Part shown: positions 58,416-64,000 of the stretch, one piece after another
Numbering within the stretch: the first letter of the stretch is position 1
How the letters are laid out: each line of letters opens with the position of its first letter
NCBI GenBank assembly: GCA_015345905.1
Contig: JADDTR010000003.1
Span: 1,054,001 to 1,118,000, forward strand
DNA from: Aotearoamyces nothofagi
Lineage: Eukaryota; Ascomycota; Leotiomycetes; Leotiales; Tympanidaceae
Reading direction: 5' to 3'
Length of the DNA: 64,000 nt
Notes under the pieces: model-generated
What the model was told of the DNA's origin: nothing
What the model saw: only the letters and a program-made list of their open reading frames with translations
Databases searched by the model: none
Program-made: the position numbers and the translations under genes

Positions 58416-58616
58416 GATGGGTTGGAGTTTGCCATTTTTAGATATCTGCACGTAAGAACAGGACGTTAATAGTATCAATATTACATTACATGTTGACATT
58501 TTCAAGTAGTTCGGGCCTCGACATCCCTATATCTTCTTTTTTGACCCAAAGTTCACCTAACGCAGACCCTTTCTCAAAGTAGCTTCCTTGGAAGCCACAA
58601 AGCCCACATAGCTTAT

Positions 58617-60309
58617 TCAAGCCCTGGCCATAACACTCTTCCCACCATCTGCTGAAATCCGAGCTCGTGTTCTGATTTTTAAGTACTGGTTGCCGAGCTT
58701 CCTGGGAACAGGACGCTTGCCAGCACCTGCCTCTCCGAGATGCAACATAGCACTAGGCGCAAAGAGAAGGGCCTGCCCGACGTTGAGCTTAACAATCTCG
58801 TCAAACATATCTTGGTCTGAATCCCCCGTCTCACTTGACTCGCCAGATTTTGCGGCCGCTAGATGACTCTGGAGAGACCTAAACCACTCTGGAGATGTAA
58901 ATCGGTGTACGATCGTAACCGAGCATAGGTCAAGGAACTTGGATGATATCGTTGGCTCTTGGGTCGCAACGAAGATCCGAACCCCTTCGTGCCGTTGGAG
59001 GCGGATGGCGCTAAGAAGATTATCTGTGAAGGCTTCGGCTTCACCTGAGCCATTCATAAACTGTAGACCACAGCAGATTAGCTTCGCTCTGGGGTTGAAA
59101 ATGGGCCTGCTTACTTTATGAGCTTCATCTAAGGCTATGACACGACCGATAGTCATCTTCTGCTCAAGAAAAATGCTTAGGCAAATATTAAATAACGCGC
59201 AAGCACCTTCGGAGGATACGAATGGACATGATAGATCAACAATCGTTAAGCTTCCGGGCTGTTAACAGTCAGCAAGAGCAATAGGACTTTAGAAGTAAGC
59301 ACATGTACCTCTGATACCCACTTATTTCCATGTTGTCCGTTTCGTGCCCTAGTTTTCTCCTTCACCTCTCTCTTATTCTTAACCTGCCTACTATCTCTAT
59401 CTTGGGCAGTCTTTGTAGGCGCTACCTGTGAGGGTGGTAGAAAGCTCTCTAAAAGCTGTAGGCGGAGGTTAAGGGGTGACAGTTGTTGCCCAGTCAATGG
59501 CTCAGCCATAATATATGACTTAAATTTGGAGTAATTGAAATCAATCCCTTTCTCTTGCTGCTCGATTCTCATGTCTCGCAATATCTTACGAATTGTATGA
59601 AGATACAGTGGCATCGGGCCATCATCTTGGCTAACGGCCATCAAGTCTAGCATACGCTTTGCGCTTAAATCCGTTTCGTTAATGAGTAGTGGCTCTATGA
59701 CGACGTTCAATCCTTCATATATCTTCTGATTGTTTGGTTGTTCGAGGTTAGTTAGCGTAGATAAATCGGTCACTTGCTGGCATAGGGTAGCATACGTACC
59801 CTGATAGTATTGATATTGCTCGGCGAGCACAATATGCGAACATTCACACTGTTATTCGAGGCTAGATAGGCAGCCTCGCATGGAGATCCCGCAACATCAG
59901 ACGTATATGTATCATAATGAAAAAGTAGCCCGGTCAGCGGAGCTGGAAGTCGGCCAACTCCAGAAGAAATCAGACAATTTTCTAGCATGCACGAGAGGGT
60001 ATGACTCTTTCCTGAGCCCTGCGAGCCACAAATGAATGTGCTGGATGGAGAGCTAACATTGAAGAATAATCGAGGGTCGTGGCCATTGGTTGGATTTTTG
60101 GCCTTCCCAACGACGCCAGCAATGAGCCCGTACTGCTCAATTAGAGAAGCTGAATTCTGACTAGTGTCAACACCTGCATTGAGTACAGACATGGTGAATA
60201 TGGGGGTCGTGCCAATCTCATCAGAGCTGAAATCGGCATCTTCCAAAGACAGTAAACTCAGATGGTATGCCATCGATGGGTCAGAATAGACTTCTGTAGG
60301 GGTGGACAT
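58617..60309 (-). CDS. P-loop ATPase, HerA/FtsK-like, fungal family of unknown function
   Basis: Four exons on the minus strand: 59800-60309, 59309-59725, 59115-59258 and 58617-59060, all phase 0, giving 504 residues. Walker A is STFICGSQGSGKSHTLSC at about residues 89-106. Exon 2 gives KIYEGLNVV, LLINETDLSAKRMLDLM and PLYLHTIRKILRDMRIEQQE. Exon 3 has SLTIVDLSCPFVSSEGACALFN and ends VIALDEAHK (probable Walker B, about 349-357), spliced to FMNGSGEAEAFTDNLLSAIR. Exon 4 then has VRIFVATQEPTISSKFLDLCSVTIVHRF, which resembles the TQ-P-sensor strand of HerA/FtsK-type pumping ATPases. I recall similar Pezizomycotina proteins with no assigned role. The partner and substrate are unknown. No membrane helix is visible. 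Confidence 0.87.
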
Positions 60310-60661
60310 AGTGACACTTCTAAGCTATGGTATTCAACACAGCTCTCGTACTTACTCAACGGTATGGGGGGGGGGGGGGGGTTGAGGGTTCAAATAAGCA
60401 GGATTTTTATTTGCTTAAATAACACGGCAGCTTCCATGCATTGCCGACAGTAACCTATAGTGAAAGAATAAATGGCTTCACCGGGTAGAACTAGTACTTC
60501 CCCGAACGTGCTTTGTTCCCCATAATAAGCTGGTGATATAACACTCTACATATCCTGTAACTAGCCTATCAAATGTGCGTGATTTCCAGAGTTGGTTTTC
60601 TCTTACCATTCTCGGCAGCTAGCATCAGCTAAAAGTTGTTGGGTCTATCTTTGAAGAAACT
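60310..60661. other. Spacer upstream of the P-loop ATPase gene, G run
   Basis: 352 bases between the P-loop ATPase start and the stop of the copper transporter, both minus strand. It holds a 16-base G run at 60366-60381, 57 bases upstream of the ATPase start codon. No gene seen. Confidence 0.5.
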
Positions 60662-61349
60662 TCAATGGCAAGCTGTTTCCTTTGTAGCAGGTGTATTTCC
60701 TCCAAAGGCCAAAAATCCAACAAATGCTCCAACGGCTACCGACAACATAACCCAACCATTATAAGTCATAAAGAGTAGCCTTAAAACGTCAATATTATCG
60801 CCCCAAACACTGCAAGAGGCCGTAGACTTACATGATCATGAATGCGTAGAAGTTCTGGATGGCGTACAGTAGCGCCTTAATGATATGTGCTCTTTTGCTC
60901 ATTTCAACCTGGTTTCGCCCTGACCAAAGAAAGGGCGTTGTCTCAGTATCATCTTCATCTCAAGCCTTAGCCCTCACTCTTATCCTCAATCTAAGGAAAG
61001 ACATGGCACAAAGGAACCTATGGCAAGCTTACTCGGCACAAGATCCTGCTTCTTAGCCACCCACAACTCATATTTTCGAGACGCTTCGCGAACGGCCTCG
61101 TAGCCCGCGGAAATTAGGATGATTGCGAGGAGGGAGAAGATGAGGCCGGCGGTGGAACGAATGTGCCATTTTCGGAAGATGATGCAAAGATTCGTCGTGT
61201 CCCAGGTAAACAGCATCTACACCAGGTTCTAGATTAGCTACTGCATAATTCGATCGAGCATAAATACTGACGTTCATGCTGCACATTGCTGGCATATCTC
61301 CCATGCCACCATGATCCATATGTGAATGGTCCATTTGGGAGTGGTCCAT
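60662..61349 (-). CDS. Ctr-family copper transporter
   Basis: Four exons on the minus strand: 61272-61349, 61033-61216, 60832-60919 and 60662-60779, in phase, giving 155 residues. The N-terminus MDHSQMDHSHMDHGGMGDMPAMCSM carries the copper-binding Met/His motifs. Helix 1 starts at MLFTWDTTN. Helices 2 and 3 are LLYAIQNFYAFMIMLLFMTYNGWVMLSVAVGAFVGFLAFGG, holding the MxxxM motif (MIMLLFM region) and a small-residue GAFVG packing motif. The tail ends TKETACH. Three helices trimerise to a Cu(I) channel at the plasma membrane or the vacuole; the short N-terminus with few repeats is more like vacuolar Ctr2, but this is uncertain. It is divergent from 3-hydroxyanthranilate dioxygenase. Confidence 0.94.
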
Positions 61350-61771
61350 ATTGAGGGTCTGGTATAGGGTTTGAGGTTATAAGCTGTGTATGTTCTAGCT
61401 GCTATAAAAAAATTGGGTTTTGGACAGCAGTTATAGGAGTAGCAATGAGTATGATATCGAGAAGGATAAGTTTTTGGTGTTGCAATAGACTCCGGGTAAT
61501 ACGCTCAAACGTGCCCGAAACAGCTCCCGGCTGGAGTTGCTACAGTGCTAGGATGATTGCGCATCTAGTCTCTCAGCGTCCCCGCAGCTACCACGCGTGA
61601 TAAGTACGGCGGCGTACGTAAGATGGACAGGGGCCATGATGGAGCGGCGGAGCTCCGCCCATGGCGGGGCAATCGCGTTTACGATGCCCTCCCGCCGTCG
61701 ATTTATTAGCATTTTGATGTGACGGTACGAAGACGTTCACTTGATCTTTCTACTCACAAACTTACAACAAA
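61350..61771. promoter_or_regulatory. Divergent promoter, copper transporter / 3-hydroxyanthranilate dioxygenase
   Basis: 422 bases between divergent starts. It contains a perfect 14-base palindrome GGCGGAGCTCCGCC at 61646-61659 (inner CGG-N4-CCG), the kind of inverted CGG pair bound by dimeric Zn2Cys6 factors. It lies 113 bases from the dioxygenase start and 297 bases from the transporter start. Binding is inferred, not shown. Confidence 0.5.
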
Positions 61772-62407
61772 ATGCTCTCAGCTCCTCTGAATGTGCCAAA
61801 ATGGTAAGATTGAACAATCCTTCTCTATGGCCGTAACTAACACATAGCAGGCTCGAGGAAAATTCCCATCTTCTCCAGCCCCCGATTAACAATTATTGCG
61901 TATATGATAAGGATATGACAGTCATGGTAAGATTCATCTAAAGCTAAAATCAGTTGCTCTAACATCTCGCAGATTGTGGGAGGCCCAAATGCCCGAACTG
62001 ACTACCATATCAACGAAACCCCAGAATGGTTCTACCAGTACAAAGGAGCCATGATGTTGAAAGTCGTTGACGAAGGCCAATTCAAAGATATCATTATTGA
62101 AGAGGGTTCTATGTTCCTCCTACCCCCAAACACGCCTCATAACCCAGTCCGCTTTGCAAACACCGTTGGCATCGTCCTCGAGCAACCTCGACCTGAGAAA
62201 TCGCTTGATAGGCTCCGTTGGTACTGTTTGAAATGTCATAATATCGTGGACGAAGCTGCATTTCACTGTACGAACTTGGGCACACAGATCAAGGAAGCCG
62301 TCAATGATTTCAAGGCGGATAGCCAGAGGAGGACTTGTAAGAGTTGTGGAGAGCTGGCAGATTCGGCGCCCAAAGCGGGATCCATACAGGATCCAAATTT
62401 GGCATGA
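61772..62407 (+). CDS. BNA1: 3-hydroxyanthranilate 3,4-dioxygenase
   Basis: Three exons: 61772-61803, 61851-61926 and 61973-62407, giving 180 residues. The cupin iron ligands are His48 and Glu54 (RTDYHINETPEW) and His92 (PPNTPHNP), the normal family spacing. The C-terminus has a rubredoxin-like four-cysteine site (CLKCH and CKSCG), typical of fungal and bacterial enzymes but absent in animals. The enzyme opens the ring of 3-hydroxyanthranilate to give quinolinate precursor in the kynurenine route to NAD, in the cytosol. It is divergent from the copper transporter and its stop is 63 bases from the stop of the converging FAHD1-like gene. Confidence 0.96.
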
Positions 62408-62470
62408 TGAATGAGTTGGGCGAAATATCAAGGGAATAATTATCTAGATAGCCATAAGAAATCATACTAC

Positions 62471-63303
62471 TTATGTTTCTTTGAACTCATATGTGCTGGT
62501 TGACTCCTCAACCACGACCTCTATGTATCCTTCCTTAAGCTCCTTTCCATCCACCCTGATGCCAGCCCTCAACACATCACCTGGTACCACAGGTCCCACA
62601 CCTTTCGGCGTACCAGTCAAAACAATATCGCCTTTATTCAACGTCATAACTTTCGATATATCGCTCAAGATTCGAGGAATTCTGAACAGCATGAGCTCAG
62701 TCGAATCCAATTGTCGGTGCTCGTTGTTGACTGTCAGATATAGCTCCGCATCATGTGGATCAGGTATCGCAGATTTCTCAATGATATTACTGAGTGGCAG
62801 AAATGTGTCGAAGCCTTTGGCAATGTCCCATGGCAGTCCCTTCCTCTTTGCTTCGTTTTGCGCATTGCGTGCTGTCATGTCGATACCGAGCGCATAACCT
62901 AGAAATGTTGGCTTACATGCATGTAATATAATGACCATAGCTAGGCTTACTTTCTACGGCATCAAGAGCACCCTTCTCATCTGAAGCCTCAAGGTCCTTG
63001 AGCTCCTTACCAATGATCAATGCCAATTCAACTTCATAATGCAAATCTACCCCTCTTGGTCTCACGACCGGTCCAGCGCCAGGGAGAAGGATTGCCGAAG
63101 AAGGCTTCAAGAAGAAAAACGGCTGCTTAGGCTTTTTATTGTTGAGTTCTGTAACATGGTCTCTGTAAATTTTATCAGCACTCCGAACTCGCAACTCCGA
63201 TGGCTATCAGAATGACTAACGCATAATTGCGCCCAATGCAAACAACCTTGCCAGGTTTAACCTTCAAAGCAGACATCGTAGCGAATGCTCGTCTTAGCAA
63301 CAT
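62471..63303 (-). CDS. FAHD1-like fumarylacetoacetate hydrolase-family enzyme (acylpyruvase/oxaloacetate decarboxylase)
   Basis: Three exons on the minus strand: 63221-63303, 62951-63162 and 62471-62898, in phase, giving 240 residues. The blocks VVCIGRNYADHVTEL, KPKQPFFFLKP, VDLHYEVELALIIG (metal-binding Glu pair), GYALGIDMTARN, KGFDTFLPLS and LTGTPKGVGP are all typical of FAHD1. The first ATG (63303) gives MLLRRAFATMSALK, which looks like a mitochondrial targeting start; a second in-frame ATG at 63276 gives a cytosolic form. FAHD1 cleaves acylpyruvates and decarboxylates oxaloacetate. The family needs Mg or Mn. Coordinates assume the upstream start. Confidence 0.92.
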
Positions 63304-63630
63304 ATTGAAGGTTCAAACGGAGTAGAATACAGAGAATTAATCATCGGAGATTGGGGGACAGAGCTCTATTTGGCTTCGAAGCTACTGCTGGCCAGCATTA
63401 AAGCGGCAGCTATTGTCGGGAACAGTTTCCGCGCGGAATAAAAACGGCCGAGACCAAGCTTCAATAATCCGTCAAGGTTTACGAACTAATCCATCAAGGT
63501 TTACGAAGCTAAGCACAATTTATTGCGAGAGAACAATTACCTATAAGATACATTCTAGTATCAAGAACTACCATTTGTTAGAGGAACTAAGCACAACTCT
63601 GCATCCAGAAACTCACATCGACCTCCAACA
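63304..63630. other. Divergent spacer, FAHD1-like gene / unknown gene
   Basis: 327 bases between start codons. It contains a direct repeat (ATCAAGGTTTACGA in the second copy; the first reads GTCAAGGTTTACGA) near 63470-63505. Confidence 0.6.
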
Positions 63631-63970
63631 ATGGTGCCAAAGCAGCTCATAGTAGCACAAGTTCTAGCCGACCTCAGCTCTCTCAACACAGCTGTACGTA
63701 ACCCTCACCCTCCCTTTTGCCATCGACTAATCAATATTCTAGGACCCAGGCGCAGCACTTGATCTAGTCAGCGCGAACAAGACACTAGATAAAAAGCAAC
63801 AGTCGAGCAAGAGAGACTTCACCCCTCCAGACAATACAAAGTTTCACAAACTCAGCCAGCGTGTTTCCAGATCCTCAAGTTCAACACCAGCATCACCTGC
63901 CAAGCTCTCGCGAAACCAGTCAACTGCATCATCTATTTCAACACCCCGAAGCATACTTGTGGAGTCAGAG
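63631..63970 (+). CDS. Unknown protein, first two exons, cut by window edge
   Basis: Exon 63631-63693 (MVPKQLIVAQVLADLSSLNTA) joins in phase 0 to exon 63743-63970 by a GTACGT..CTAG intron; a GTAGGT donor follows at 63971, and the rest lies outside. The 97 residues seen start with a helix and then become Ser/Thr/Lys-rich (SRSSSSTPASPAKLSRN). I do not recognise it. The splice signals and codon-level structure make it a likely gene. Confidence 0.6.
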
Positions 63971-64000
63971 GTAGGTCCCCTTGAAATCATTCCTCTACGG

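Noticed and set aside
1-64000. tRNA or small nuclear RNA genes
   Set aside because: I looked for the GGTTCGAATCC-type B box and for U-RNA signatures and saw none convincing; a covariance-model scan would be needed to exclude them.

Overview
This window reads as nuclear DNA of a filamentous ascomycete (Pezizomycotina). The genes carry short GT-AG introns (48-108 bases) with CTAAC/CTGAC-like branch points. The gene families also fit: Zn2Cys6 regulators, a KAR9 protein, a fungal metallo-beta-lactamase-fold protein, a fungal 3-hydroxyanthranilate dioxygenase and an ACS-family MFS permease. I cannot place it more finely. No rRNA, convincing tRNA, CRISPR array or transposon was found. One assembly gap (20 N) lies at 52586-52605. 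All exon structures were built by eye from splice signals, reading phase and remembered family conservation; none has been checked by alignment or RNA.

Layout. 0-12.5 kb: the end of a Zn2Cys6-type regulator that may be broken, a penta-EF-hand protein, an ACS permease and an M19 dipeptidase on the minus strand, then a ChaC-type glutathione cyclotransferase (with a 5-base micro-exon) on the plus strand, and a glycine-rich RRM protein. 12.5-15.5 kb: a gene-free island of short tandem repeats. 15.5-32.3 kb: a long disordered protein, TVP23 and a CitE-like lyase sharing a promoter, a single-pass membrane protein, a GNAT acetyltransferase, a short Zn2Cys6 protein, a 1787-residue BLM/Sgs1-type RecQ helicase and a metallo-beta-lactamase-fold protein. 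32.3-36 kb: a second gene-free island. 36-46 kb: a RING protein, a FAD-linked oxidase, an acylphosphatase in five tiny exons, a Tls1/HCA59 splicing-associated protein and an unknown coiled protein. 45.9-48.8 kb: a third island with minisatellites. 48.8-64 kb: KAR9, the gap, an unknown gene with an internal duplication, a Nudix hydrolase, an unknown basic protein, a P-loop ATPase of HerA/FtsK flavour, a Ctr copper transporter, 3-hydroxyanthranilate dioxygenase, a FAHD1-like hydrolase, and the start of an unknown gene cut by the window edge.

How the genes may work together. Most are housekeeping genes with no obvious link. Two neighbourhoods suggest function: (i) permease + M19 dipeptidase + ChaC could take up and break down dipeptides or glutathione, since ChaC releases Cys-Gly and M19 enzymes are known to cleave it; (ii) the copper transporter and the iron-dependent 3-hydroxyanthranilate dioxygenase are divergent over a 422-base spacer holding a CGG-N4-CCG palindrome, and the dioxygenase faces a FAHD1-like hydrolase tail to tail 63 bases away. 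These links are inference.
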